A stretch of DNA of 64,000 nt from Vandammella animalimorsus. GTDB taxonomy: Bacteria > Pseudomonadota > Gammaproteobacteria > Burkholderiales > Burkholderiaceae_C. The DNA lies in contig NZ_NSJB01000001.1 of NCBI RefSeq assembly GCF_002285265.1, positions 124,001-188,000 of the forward strand, given 5' to 3'. Below, one piece after another: positions 38,501-47,600 of this stretch; the first letter of the stretch is position 1, and every line of letters starts with the position of its first letter. The position numbers and the translations under genes were made by a program. The notes beneath the pieces were generated by a model, which was not told the origin of the DNA, did not search any database, and was given only the letters and a program-made list of their open reading frames with translations.

Positions 38501-40393
38501 TCCGACACCCAGGCGGCGCAGGAATTGCAGCAATGGCAATTTGCGGTGCGCACCGTGGATTTGGCGGCGGTGCAGGCCCAGGTGGACGACTTGCTCAGCG
38601 CTGCAGGCCAGCAGCCCGCCTTGGCCGACATCCGCTCGGCCGTGCAGGCCGCCCGCACCGCCTGGGATGCCGGGCAGACCGAGCAGGCGCTGACCGAGCT
38701 GGCCGCCGCCTTCGTGCTGGCCGATGCGCTCGACGGGCTGGCCTCGCAGCAAGCCTTGCAAATCGCCCTGGCCCAGTGGCTGGGTCTGGCCGCCGCCGAT
38801 GGCGCTGCCTTGCCACAGCCAGGCCACGGCATTGAAGCCCACGCCGGCTGGGGCCAGAGTGCGCTGGTGGGTGAGGCCTTTGCACAAGTGCTGGTAGCGC
38901 GCGTGACCGACGCCGATCAGCGCCCCGTAGTCGGCGCGCAGGTGCGCTTTGTCTTGCCCGATGGCGGCGCGTCTGCGCGTTTTATTGGCGCAGGGTCGCA
39001 GGCCACGGCCTATACCGATGCACAGGGCCTGGCGCATGCGCCGGTGATGCAGGCCAATGCCACGGTGGGCAGTTTCGAGGCCTTGGCGCAATTGCCCGAC
39101 ATGGTTGGCGTGGAGCCTGCACGTTTTTCCCTGAACAACCGGTCCGCTGATGCCCAGCCCTTGGTGCTGGAGGTGCTGGCCGGCCATGGCCAAAGCGCCC
39201 GCATTCACCAAACGTTCGCCCAAACCTTGCAGGTGCGCGTTAGCAATGGGCAGGGCCAGCCAGTGGCCGCTCAGGGGGTGTTGTTCACCCTGCCAGAGCG
39301 CGGCGCTTCGGCCCGTTTTGCTGGCGGTCTGCTGCAGGCGCGCGCTTTGACCGATGCCCAGGGGCTGGCCCACTCCCCCGCGCTCACGGCCAATGGGCAG
39401 CAAGGCAGCTACCACGCAACCGCCAGCACAGCCGGGGCGCTGCACGCCGTGCAGTTTGTGTTGGAAAACCTTGCACCGGCAACCCCCGTCCACACCCTTG
39501 CAGTGCATGGTGGCGATGGGCAAACGGCGACAGTGCACACCCCCTATGCACAACCGCTGCAGGTGCGCGTCACCAATGCACAGGGGCAACCAGTGGCAGG
39601 CCATCGGGTGCGTTTCAGCGCCCCGGCCAGCGGCCCATCGGTGTTTTTTGCTGGTGACGTGACGCAGGCCGAGGCGTTGACCGATGCCCAGGGCGTGGCC
39701 ACAGCGCCCGGCATGCATGCCAATGCTCAGGCCGGTGCATTCGCCGTGCTGGCCAGTGCGGCGCAGGTACATGAAGGCGTAGCGCTGCGCTTGCGAAACC
39801 AACCCGCCCAGGCTCCGGACGAGCGCCGCTTCAGCGCCGCCACGCCCACTGGCACGGGCACTGTCAGCGTCTCCATCAGCGGCGGCGGGCCACAGTGCCG
39901 CTTCAACCCGGCCAATACCTCCGTGCGGCGTGCGCAAGGGTTGCTGCCGTTGTTTGAAGTGCTGCTGTTCCCGCATGGCGTGCTGGATTTCGAGTTGGTC
40001 GGCTGCGAGCCTGGCAGCACGGTGACGGTCAGCACCGAGTGGCCCGATTTGCAGCACATCACCGGCTATCTCAAGTACGGGCCCACGCCCGGCTCGCAAG
40101 GGCGCAGTGTCTGGTACGCACCCAATCAATTGCACATTGCGGGCCGCGCCATCCGTTACGCCATCACCGATGGCGGCCTGGGCGATGACGACCTTGTAGC
40201 CAACGGCCGCATTCGTGATCCTGGCGGCCCAGTCATCCAGTTCGGGCCTTTGCCTGGCGTTGGGCAACCGCCGCAAGGCGCCAGGCCCATTCCCATCGGT
40301 GGCGTGGTTTGGCTGCTGGGGGCTGCAATGGGCATGGCGCTGCTCACACGCTGGCGCTGGCGCCCAGAGCGCCGCCGCAGCGGCAGAACTTGA
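35543..40393 (+). CDS. Giant secreted surface protein: SdrD-B-like, DUF11, three Big-1-like repeats, choice-of-anchor U, C-terminal sorting-like tail
   Basis: 1616 aa. A signal peptide (WLILYLLLFLQMAGPAWAQA) is followed by an unassigned beta-rich half; an SdrD-B-like unit (SGQVYQDGNGNGIREQGEAP, about residue 455); a DUF11-type unit (ADLAITLKTSAQAVRVGEKI, about 573); a helical spacer; and three Big-1/invasin-like Ig repeats of about 110 aa (GQSALVGEAFAQVLVARVTD; GQSARIHQTFAQTLQVRVSN; GQTATVHTPYAQPLQVRVTN). The end is a choice-of-anchor U domain (YLKYGPTPGSQGRSVWYAP, DGGLGDDDLVANGRIRDPGG), then IPIGGVVWLLGAAMGMALL plus RWRWRPERRR, resembling an IPTL-CTERM signal that an exosortase H-type enzyme would process. 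It likely coats or anchors the surface machine encoded downstream; the last point is inference. Confidence 0.85.
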   Translation: MGREGSKGCYGAWRCVWLILYLLLFLQMAGPAWAQARGAVCAEVKIVIEQKLSLERQAFDARMVITNGLPDQKLQDVRVELLFMDANNNPLTATSDPSAVGAPFFYRTDHLSGIQSLDGGTIHEGQAANIHWLIIPAQGTGGNTPEGKLYYVGAKLSYTLGGKSETVEVTPEFIVVRPQPLLQLDYFLPRNVHGDDAFTPEVEPPEPFTLGVRIRNVGAGASYKTSIDTAQPRIVENDLGLLIGFEILSGFVADQPAGKSLLLDFGDIAGGETATGRWNMQTTLSGKFVEFDARFSHADALGGAVTSLIRDVHAHTLVRDVRVDLPGRDLIRDFLARDGDVLRVYESDGVDTAVVDQSAHARLSTQGGDAAMLRFPAVATGLAYAKVADPHRGQRPIGPVLRSDGRIVPAENVWLSRERDDSRQWRHYINLFDANTPGEYRLGFAASQHAQLSGQVYQDGNGNGIREQGEAPIGAVAVQLQGTQTASGAAVAVTAHTEADGSFQFVGLQPGLYNLAVAQVAGLVDGNSLAGNAGGNAAPGLISGIPLGAGSQAQGYAFSKRRGAPGAAGEQADLAITLKTSAQAVRVGEKITATLQASNQGPATVSDAAVQLTLPEQVAIRTWQASRGSLEQGKWTLGALASGDTATLTLEMEVLPTQAQHLLLNAVIGAALTDPRPSDNSSSIRVQIEDAQTLLVEQTLQQGMRALVYIACPDAAVHCPAAQQQTVQQLFGAQGWEAMIVTSPQAYGQALRSGHYSLLWLHGDLSNWAQQWIAETQAAAMRGATLVLDGRPHAHSATLAGLWNGGYGDAPLQGAQTLHIDDGATGPVSIPLSGPAWALQTGRGQAVARYSSGEPAVLSADTGLGMVYAAGFELLGQAASQPALAQWLVEELAQRLAPPVVEPMLAASQVELLTTIHNQGDAPRELQLSTAWPSGAAIAQADPAPSSAQADQATWRSSHGAGQQSRTVARITLPPQAQAFVLHSALSDTQAAQELQQWQFAVRTVDLAAVQAQVDDLLSAAGQQPALADIRSAVQAARTAWDAGQTEQALTELAAAFVLADALDGLASQQALQIALAQWLGLAAADGAALPQPGHGIEAHAGWGQSALVGEAFAQVLVARVTDADQRPVVGAQVRFVLPDGGASARFIGAGSQATAYTDAQGLAHAPVMQANATVGSFEALAQLPDMVGVEPARFSLNNRSADAQPLVLEVLAGHGQSARIHQTFAQTLQVRVSNGQGQPVAAQGVLFTLPERGASARFAGGLLQARALTDAQGLAHSPALTANGQQGSYHATASTAGALHAVQFVLENLAPATPVHTLAVHGGDGQTATVHTPYAQPLQVRVTNAQGQPVAGHRVRFSAPASGPSVFFAGDVTQAEALTDAQGVATAPGMHANAQAGAFAVLASAAQVHEGVALRLRNQPAQAPDERRFSAATPTGTGTVSVSISGGGPQCRFNPANTSVRRAQGLLPLFEVLLFPHGVLDFELVGCEPGSTVTVSTEWPDLQHITGYLKYGPTPGSQGRSVWYAPNQLHIAGRAIRYAITDGGLGDDDLVANGRIRDPGGPVIQFGPLPGVGQPPQGARPIPIGGVVWLLGAAMGMALLTRWRWRPERRRSGRT

Positions 40394-40417
40394 TCGGCTT
40401 TCACTCACTGCAGCACC

Positions 40418-41434
40418 ATGATGAGCATCGCGGATTTCATGCCAGGGTCAGGCGCAATCCTAAGTTGCAGCAGGGGCGGCCTTGACCTTTGCCTCAAAGG
40501 AGCGCGCCTTCTGGTCGCTACCGTGGCATTGGCGCTAATGGGGCTGTGCCAAGCTGGCGGACAGGATCACCGCGCCGAAGGCGAAGGGGTGGGACAGGAG
40601 CCTATTTGCCGCGCCCAGCAGTTCCAAGGCCAGGCCGAGCCCATGGCCTGGCCCAGGCAGCAGGGCGTGTTGAAACTGGACGCCCCATGCTGGATCGCCC
40701 CTGCCCAGCTGCGCCAGCAGCTGGCAAAGGCACAGGGCGCGCCTGTGCTGCTGGTTGATGTGCGGACGCATGGCTGGCGCGCCGATGCGCTGGAGGGTGC
40801 CATCGCCTTGCCCTTGCGCGATCTGCCGCACCAGGCTTTTCTGGCGCAGGGCGAGGCTGTGCTGGTTGGCAGCGGCCTGGACGTGGCCGAACTCAACCAG
40901 GCTTGCATGGACTTGCGGCGCAAGGGCTGGAGGGTGAAGGCGCTGCGCGGCGGCGCGCCAGCCTGGCTGGAGCACCGCAGTGGCCTGGCGCAAGCCATCA
41001 CGGCGCAGCAATGGATCATGGCCCTGGGGCAAGGCATGGACTGGCACTTGGCGCTGGGCGCAGCGTTGCCAGACGGGCAAGCAGAGCGCTTGCCCCTGGC
41101 ACCTGCGCTGGTGCTCGATGCCAAGGCCAGCGCATCCGCGCAGGCGGTGGCCGAGCAGTTGCTGCGCTTGCAGCAGCGTCTGCAGCGCCGCGCCAGCAAA
41201 CAGGCCACGCAGGTTGCCGTGGTGTTTCTTGCACAGGGCGATGCCTCGGCCGTGCTGCAAGCCCTGCATGCCGCGCAGCGCCAGGCCCCGTCGCCCAAGG
41301 CGATTGCTGCCGCCACGGTGCCGATCTACGTGGTGCAAGGCGGCTGGGATGCCTATCGGGCCGAAGTTTTGCAAAACCATGCCATCCATGCGACCGCCCA
41401 GCACGCTTTGGCGCGCGCTTGTGGCGCTTTGTGA
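40418..41434 (+). CDS. Exported rhodanese-like protein lacking the catalytic Cys
   Basis: 338 aa. A hydrophobic segment (LLVATVALALMGLC, about 32-45) probably acts as a signal sequence or lipoprotein-like anchor. A rhodanese fold follows at about 110-190: VLLVDVRTHGWRADALEGAIALPL, with the active-site loop reading VLVGSGLD where an active rhodanese has Cys, and LRGGAPAWLE at the end of the domain. A second, weaker copy ends PIYVVQGGWDAYRAE. Loss of Cys argues for a binding rather than sulfur-transfer role. It lies 25 bp after the giant protein gene. The true start is unsure; AAAGGAG at 40495 lies inside the frame. Confidence 0.68.
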   Translation: MMSIADFMPGSGAILSCSRGGLDLCLKGARLLVATVALALMGLCQAGGQDHRAEGEGVGQEPICRAQQFQGQAEPMAWPRQQGVLKLDAPCWIAPAQLRQQLAKAQGAPVLLVDVRTHGWRADALEGAIALPLRDLPHQAFLAQGEAVLVGSGLDVAELNQACMDLRRKGWRVKALRGGAPAWLEHRSGLAQAITAQQWIMALGQGMDWHLALGAALPDGQAERLPLAPALVLDAKASASAQAVAEQLLRLQQRLQRRASKQATQVAVVFLAQGDASAVLQALHAAQRQAPSPKAIAAATVPIYVVQGGWDAYRAEVLQNHAIHATAQHALARACGAL

Positions 41435-41528
41435 TGTTGGGAGCTGCATGCGATACCACCCATTGCCCAACCCAAACAAGCAGGCTCTTGCTCCAGCAGC
41501 CACACCAAGCGATTAAAGGGAAAGCTCC

Positions 41529-44500
41529 ATGACGCTCGCTCCATCCTCGTCTTTTGAACCTTGCCGCGCTGCCCGCATGACTGCCTGGCGGCATGACAAA
41601 GCCTTGCAGCAGCGCAGGTGGAGCCAGGCCGTTGCATTGCTATGCATGTTGTGGTGGACCGCGCTGTTCACGCTGCTGGCCAGCAGCGCGCAGGCACAGA
41701 CCGTGGTCAGCGGCAGCATCACCAGTCATCAGACTTGGACGGCAGCCCAGTCCCCCTATCTTTTGCAGGGCGATGTGGTGCTCGACAACAACGCTCTGCT
41801 GAGCATCCAGCCTGGTGTCACCGTGCGCATGGCCCAAGGGGCCAGCTTCACCCTCAAGCAAGGGGCTTTGCAGGCCGTGGGCACCGCAGCTGCGCCCATT
41901 GTGATTACCTCCGATGCCGCCACGCCAGCGCCGGGCGACTGGCGTCAATGGCGCTTTGGCCCTGGCACCGACGATGCCCGCACCCTGCTGGAGCACGTGG
42001 TCATCGAATACGGCGCGGGCGTGGCCATCGAATCGGCCTCGCCAGTGCTGCGCCACACCGAGTTGCGCCACCACAGCGGCCCCGCCGTGCAAATGGATCT
42101 GGCCTCTTCGCCAATCGGCGCTGGCAACCGCGCACATGGCAATGCGCTCAATGCCATTGCCGTGCCGGCGGGCACCATCCGCGGCCAGGTCATCTGGGGA
42201 CTGGTGGGTATTCCTTATCTGGTGCGGGAAGGGTTGGTGCAAGTGGGCCAGGCGCCGCTGTCGCTCGAGCCTGCGCGGCTGCGGCTCAGCCCAGGCGTTG
42301 TGGCCTTGCTGCGCGCCAGCCTGGCACAACCGGCTGGCGGCGCAGGCGTGGTGCTGGACGTGGCCAGCAGCGTGCCCTCGGTGGCCTCCACAGCCAGCCG
42401 CGTCACGATTGGCGCAGGCCAATCGGGCGGCGACATTGAGGTGCAGGCCGGTGCATTGGGCAGCACCCGCATCACCCTCAGCCACGCCCAATTGGGCATG
42501 GCCGAAACCCTGGTGGAAGTCGTGCAGCTGCCGCCGCTGTCGCTGGCGCCCGGCAGGCCCACGCTGGGCGTGGGGCGGCCCTATCCGATGAGCTTGTCGC
42601 TGCCCGCGCCCGCGCCCGCAGGCGGCGCAACCGTACAACTGCTCAACACCGACGCCAGCGTATTGGCCGCGCCCAGCAGCGTGGTGGTGCCAGCCGGCCA
42701 GCGCAGCGCCCGCTTCGAAGTCACTGGCCTGGCCGATGGGCAAAGCCGCTTGTCTGCACGGGCGCAAGGCTTTGCCGATGCCATGGCCACGCTGACCGTG
42801 CGCGGCAAGGCGCTGGTGCTGCCAACGAGCATCGTCGTGGCCCCAGGGGGCAGCACCGAGGTGCTGCTGCACGCCACGGAGCCTGCGCCCGCAGGCGGGC
42901 TGCAAGTCAGCCTGAGCAGCTCCAACACGGCGGCGGCACAGGCGCCTGCCTCCACCAGCATCGCCGCCGGGCAAAGCAGCGGCCAGTTCACGCTGCAAGG
43001 TGTGGCGTTGGGCACAGCCCAGCTCACCGCCAGTGCGGCGGGTTACCAACCGGCCAGCGGCACGGTGCTGGTCGATGCCATTGCGATTCAGGCAGAGCCC
43101 AGCGGCGACATCACCACCAACGAAGGGCTGGAGCGCACCCTGCGCGTGCTGCTGTCCAAGGCGGCCCCGCCGGGGGGCATCGCCATCGCAGCCAGCAGCA
43201 GCGCGCCTGCTGTGGCCTCCGTCTCGCCCGCTGAACTGCTGGTGCCTGAAGGGCAGGTCTATGCCAGCCAGCCCCTGACGATCCAGGCGCTGAGCGCCGG
43301 GCTGACGGACATTGCCTTGTCGGCCCCGGGGTTGGTGGGCAAGAGCGTTCAGGTGACGGTGCGTGAGGGGGCTGCCCTGCGCCTGAAGCCCTACAGCGGC
43401 AGCAAGGTGCTGGTGGGCAAAGGTATGCAGCTTTATCACTGGGGCAGTGATGGAGAGCTGCGCGTGCAGCGCATCATCAACGGCAGCGTCAGCAGCGGAG
43501 CCGATGCGGTGACGGTGAGGCTGCGCTGCGTGAACGCGCAGGTCTGCACGGTGCCCGAGACGGTGACCATTCCGGCGGGCCATAGCCAGGTAGCCGTGCC
43601 GGTCACAGGCGTGGACGTGGGCAGCACGCACATCGAGGCCACGGCCGAGGGCTACACAGCAGCAGAGCCGTTGGAGGCACAAACCGTGCTGCCGCAAGTG
43701 GTGTTTCACAGCCTGGACGGTAACCGCACCACCTCCAGCGTGCGCGATGACTTCTCCATTTTCTTGCGTGTGCCCGGCGCGGTATGGCCAGACCATGCGG
43801 CGCTGACCGAGACGGTCAACATCCAGCTGGATTTGACTGAGCAAACACCCGCAGGCGTAGTCAACGGCTTTTACAGCGCGGCCACAGGCGGCAACCTAAT
43901 CACGCAGCTGACAATTGCGGCGGGTCGCAACAGCAGTGGCAGCGCCTACATTGCTCAGCCTGCCCTGGCAGGCAGCTATCGGGTGCAGGCCGATGTGACA
44001 GGCATCACCAGCGAACAATCGGCAGTGCAAACAGTGACGACGGCTGAACAAACTTTGCGGTTAAGTCCCTACAGCGGCAGCAAGGTGCTGGTGGGCAAAG
44101 GTATGCAGCTTTATCACTGGGGCAGTGATGGAGAGCTGCGCGTGCAGCGCATCATCAACGGCAGCGTCAGCAGCGGAGCCGATGCGGTGACGGTGAGGCT
44201 GCGCTGCGTGAACGCGCAGGTCTGCACGGTGCCCGAGACGGTGACCATTCCGGCGGGCCATAGCCAGGTAGCCGTGCCGGTCACAGGCGTGGACGTGGGC
44301 AGCACGCACATCGAGGCCACGGCCGTGGGCTTTGGCCCAGGGGTGGTGACGATGGAGACCATCGCCCCCCGGCTGATGATCACCAACGTGCCCGCCACCT
44401 TGGCTGCCGGGGCCAGCCGCTACGTGTATGCGCGCGCCCAGGTGCCCGGCGCTGTCTGGCCAGACAGCCAAACGCCCGCTGCGGACTTGACGCTGAGCTG

Positions 44501-44678
44501 GACCAGCGCCGTGCCCTCGGTGGGTACGGTCACTGCCAGCGTGCGCTGGAATGCCGGGGCAGGCCAGTCCCAAGCAGCCACGTTCCAGGGCGTGGCGCCG
44601 GGCGCTACGACGGTCACGGTCAGCGCGCCCGGGTTCGTTCCGGCCACCAGCGCGGCCATTCAGGTCACCACCCCATAA
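41529..44678 (+). CDS. Secreted beta-helix / Ig-like repeat protein
   Basis: 1049 aa. A long N-region signal peptide (LLCMLWWTALFTLLASSAQAQ, cleavage near residue 57) precedes a parallel beta-helix-like start (VVLDNNALLSIQPGVTVRMAQGASFTLKQGALQAVG, residues about 80-130), then roughly seven Ig-like units with motifs such as VVVPAGQRSARFEVTGL and SIAAGQSSGQFTLQGVALG. Two C-terminal units contain an 86-residue segment identical in both. There is no membrane anchor at the C-terminus. Position in the operon (95 bp after the rhodanese gene, 16 bp before the next) suggests one surface assembly with its neighbours. Confidence 0.8.
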   Translation: MTLAPSSSFEPCRAARMTAWRHDKALQQRRWSQAVALLCMLWWTALFTLLASSAQAQTVVSGSITSHQTWTAAQSPYLLQGDVVLDNNALLSIQPGVTVRMAQGASFTLKQGALQAVGTAAAPIVITSDAATPAPGDWRQWRFGPGTDDARTLLEHVVIEYGAGVAIESASPVLRHTELRHHSGPAVQMDLASSPIGAGNRAHGNALNAIAVPAGTIRGQVIWGLVGIPYLVREGLVQVGQAPLSLEPARLRLSPGVVALLRASLAQPAGGAGVVLDVASSVPSVASTASRVTIGAGQSGGDIEVQAGALGSTRITLSHAQLGMAETLVEVVQLPPLSLAPGRPTLGVGRPYPMSLSLPAPAPAGGATVQLLNTDASVLAAPSSVVVPAGQRSARFEVTGLADGQSRLSARAQGFADAMATLTVRGKALVLPTSIVVAPGGSTEVLLHATEPAPAGGLQVSLSSSNTAAAQAPASTSIAAGQSSGQFTLQGVALGTAQLTASAAGYQPASGTVLVDAIAIQAEPSGDITTNEGLERTLRVLLSKAAPPGGIAIAASSSAPAVASVSPAELLVPEGQVYASQPLTIQALSAGLTDIALSAPGLVGKSVQVTVREGAALRLKPYSGSKVLVGKGMQLYHWGSDGELRVQRIINGSVSSGADAVTVRLRCVNAQVCTVPETVTIPAGHSQVAVPVTGVDVGSTHIEATAEGYTAAEPLEAQTVLPQVVFHSLDGNRTTSSVRDDFSIFLRVPGAVWPDHAALTETVNIQLDLTEQTPAGVVNGFYSAATGGNLITQLTIAAGRNSSGSAYIAQPALAGSYRVQADVTGITSEQSAVQTVTTAEQTLRLSPYSGSKVLVGKGMQLYHWGSDGELRVQRIINGSVSSGADAVTVRLRCVNAQVCTVPETVTIPAGHSQVAVPVTGVDVGSTHIEATAVGFGPGVVTMETIAPRLMITNVPATLAAGASRYVYARAQVPGAVWPDSQTPAADLTLSWTSAVPSVGTVTASVRWNAGAGQSQAATFQGVAPGATTVTVSAPGFVPATSAAIQVTTP
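43389..43647. repeat. 259-bp exact direct repeat, copy 1
   Basis: Identical over 259 bp to 44067-44325 and in the same frame; the encoded unit begins YSGSKVLVGKGMQLYHWGSD. Perfect identity, silent sites included, means recent duplication or gene conversion. Confidence 0.95.
44067..44325. repeat. 259-bp exact direct repeat, copy 2
   Basis: Partner of 43389-43647, 678 bp apart start to start (226 codons), so unequal recombination would keep the frame. Confidence 0.95.
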
Positions 44679-44693
44679 GAAGGAGGCCGCCCT

Positions 44694-47600
44694 ATGCCAG
44701 GCTCCCGCATCCATCGCCTACTACTGCCCCGCGCCGCATGCGCAGCGTTTCGGGCCGTGGCGCTTCAGTGGTTCATGCTGTTTGCCCTGTTCGGTCTGGC
44801 GCAGGCCCAAAGCGGCACAGCCCAGCTCAGCATTCAGGACGGCGTGGTCGTCAAATTCGGCCCCGGCGCGGGCTTGCATGTGCGCGATCGCTTGCACACC
44901 GGCGCGGGCGTGGTCTTGACCTCGCAGCAAGACGACAGCGCCCTGGGCCCGGTCGATGAGGCCCAGCCGGGCAGCCCGCAGGCGGGCGATTGGCTGGGCC
45001 TGTTGGTCGATGCCGGCGTGCCTGCCGCCCAATTGCGCATCGATGGCCTGGGCATCCGCTGGGCCGGCGGCGCGCAGGGCCTGCCCAGCCACATCGAGGG
45101 CGGCGCTGGCCTGGTGCTGGGCGCAGCCCCCTACAGCCTGCAGCGCCTGGAGCTCTCGCACAACACCGTTGGCATGCGCCTGATCGGCAGCGGCAGCGCC
45201 ACCATCAGCCAGTCGCGCCTGCTGGGCAATGGCATTGGCCTGCTGGCCGAGCAGGGCGCAGCCCCCTCCATCGGGGCGTCCGCCATCGCGGGCAATCACA
45301 GCTTTGGCATCCGCAACACCCAGCCCAGCGCCGTGGTGCAGGCGCAAGGCAACTGGTGGGGCCATGCCAGCGGCCCGCGCGATGGCGTGGGCAACCCCAC
45401 AGGCCAGGGCGATGCCGTCAGCGCCGGGGTGGACTACGCCAACCCCTTGAGTGAAGAGCCTGCGCTGGCCTGCACCATCGCCCCCAGTGCGGGCTACACC
45501 ACGCGGGTGCGCGCCATCGAGCTGCGGCTCGATTGCCCGCAGGCCGTGCGCTACCGCATCAGCGAATCCGATGCCGCAGCCGATTTCGACGCCCTGCCTT
45601 GGCAGGACATGACAGGCCAGCCCACCTTGGCGGCCTACACCCTCTCGCCTGCGGCGGGCGAGAAACACCTGTTCGTGCAGTTCCAGACTGCGCAGGGCCG
45701 CATCAGCCAGTTTGGCCTGGCCCAGCCCGTGGCCTTCGTGCCCCAGGGGCCGTTGGTGCAGTGGCTGCAACCGGCGGCCGATGCGGTGCTCGATGCCGAC
45801 GTTACGCTGGCCGTCTCCGTCGAGGATCCCGAAGGCGTGCGCAGTGTGGAGTTCCTGGTCGATGGCCAGCGCCTGGGCGTGGTGGACAGCGCCCCCTACG
45901 AAATGCGCTGGCCGCTGGCGGGCGTGCCCAATGGCAGCCACACCCTCGGCGCCAAAGCCACGAACCGCTTGGGCCAGGCCCATACCGCCACGCGCCGCGT
46001 CACGGTGAGCAAGCCGGGCGGGGCGGGGCCTGTGATGGATGTGCAGTTCGCAGGCCAGCCCTTGCTGCCCAACGCCACCGTGAGCCAGCCAGGCCAGCTG
46101 GTGGTGCAGGCCAGCAGCGCCGTGGGCGTTGTCCGCATCGATGCACAGCTCAACGGCGTGGCCATCTTCTCGCGCAGCTACCCTGCCGCGCCCAGCGTCA
46201 GCGCCAGCCAGTTCATTGACTTTGCGCAACTGCCCGATGGGGCGCACCAGCTCAGCATCGTGGCCAGCGATGCCGATGGCGTCAACAGCACGCTGAACCT
46301 GCCCTTCACGCTGGCCTTGGCGCAGCCCGCCGCGCCGCAGATCAGCAGCCCGCTGGACGGCGCCACCGTTGCCCAGGCCAACGTGCCGGTCAGCGGCACG
46401 GCATCGCCCGGCAGCCAGGTGCAGCTCTACCTCAACGGCCAGGCCGCTGGCAGCCCCGTCAGAGCCGCCGCCGATGGCAGCTTCAGCGCCAGCATCGCCT
46501 TGGCAGGGGAGGGCGACTGGCTGTTGCAGGCGAGCGCCAGCAACGCGCGCGGCAGCAGCGCACTGAGCGTTGGCGTCAACCTGCGCTACCAACTGGCCGC
46601 GCCCAGCATTGCCTTTGCCACACCGGCCGAAGGCGCACGCTTGACCATCGCGGCAGGCGCCAGCGTGCCCGTGGCCGTCACCGCCAACGCGGCGGCAGGC
46701 ATTGCCCAGGTCCGCCTGTTCGCCAACGACCGGCCCATTGCCACCCTGACCCAGCCCCCGTACAGCGCGCCGTGGGCCATTGGCGGCCTGGCCGCAGGCC
46801 AGTACACCCTGCGCGCCGTGCTCACCAGCAGCAATGGGCGCGAAGCCAGTGCCACCCGCACCGTGCAGCTGGAGGCCGCAGGCCCGGCTGCGCCGCCGCC
46901 GGCGCCCTACACCGCGCAGCTGCAATCCATCAGTCCGGCCAGCTCTTTTGGCGAAACCCCCATCGTCATCAGCGGCCAGGCCATAGGCCGCGATGGCCAG
47001 CCCGTGCCCAACGCCGCGCTGCGCCTGCTGCTGCGGGTGGGCGGATTTGAGCGCCGCATCCAACTGTCCAGCGATGCGGCCGGGGCCTTCAGCTACCAGT
47101 TCGAGCCGCAGAGCAGCGACAGCGGCCTCTACGAAGTGGCCGTGCAACACCCAGAGCAAGCGGGCTTTGCCGCCCAAGGCCAGTTCAGCATCGACCGCTT
47201 GATCTTCAGCCTGCAAGAGTACGAACTCAGCGCCGCGCGCGACATCCCCAGCGAAATCAGCATCATGGCCCGCGCCAGCGCAGGCACGGGCGCCAGTGGC
47301 GTGCGCTGGGTGGCAGAGCCCGCGCGCCAGCCCAGCGGCAGCCTGCCGCCGGGCATCAGCGTGGATGGCGGCGCCCCCATCGACGTGCCCGCCGGCAGCA
47401 GCGCGCCCAGCATCATCCGCTTCACCGGCAGCAGCCGCGCGGGCGAGCGTGGCAGCGTCGTGCTCACCGCCTACGCCAACGAATCGGGCGACCAGCCGCG
47501 CGGCAGCCTCACCATCCATTACCGCCTCAGCGACGCCCGGCCATCGCTGTACGCCCAACCTGCGTCGATCCAGACCGGCGTGCGCCAGGGCCAAAGCGTC

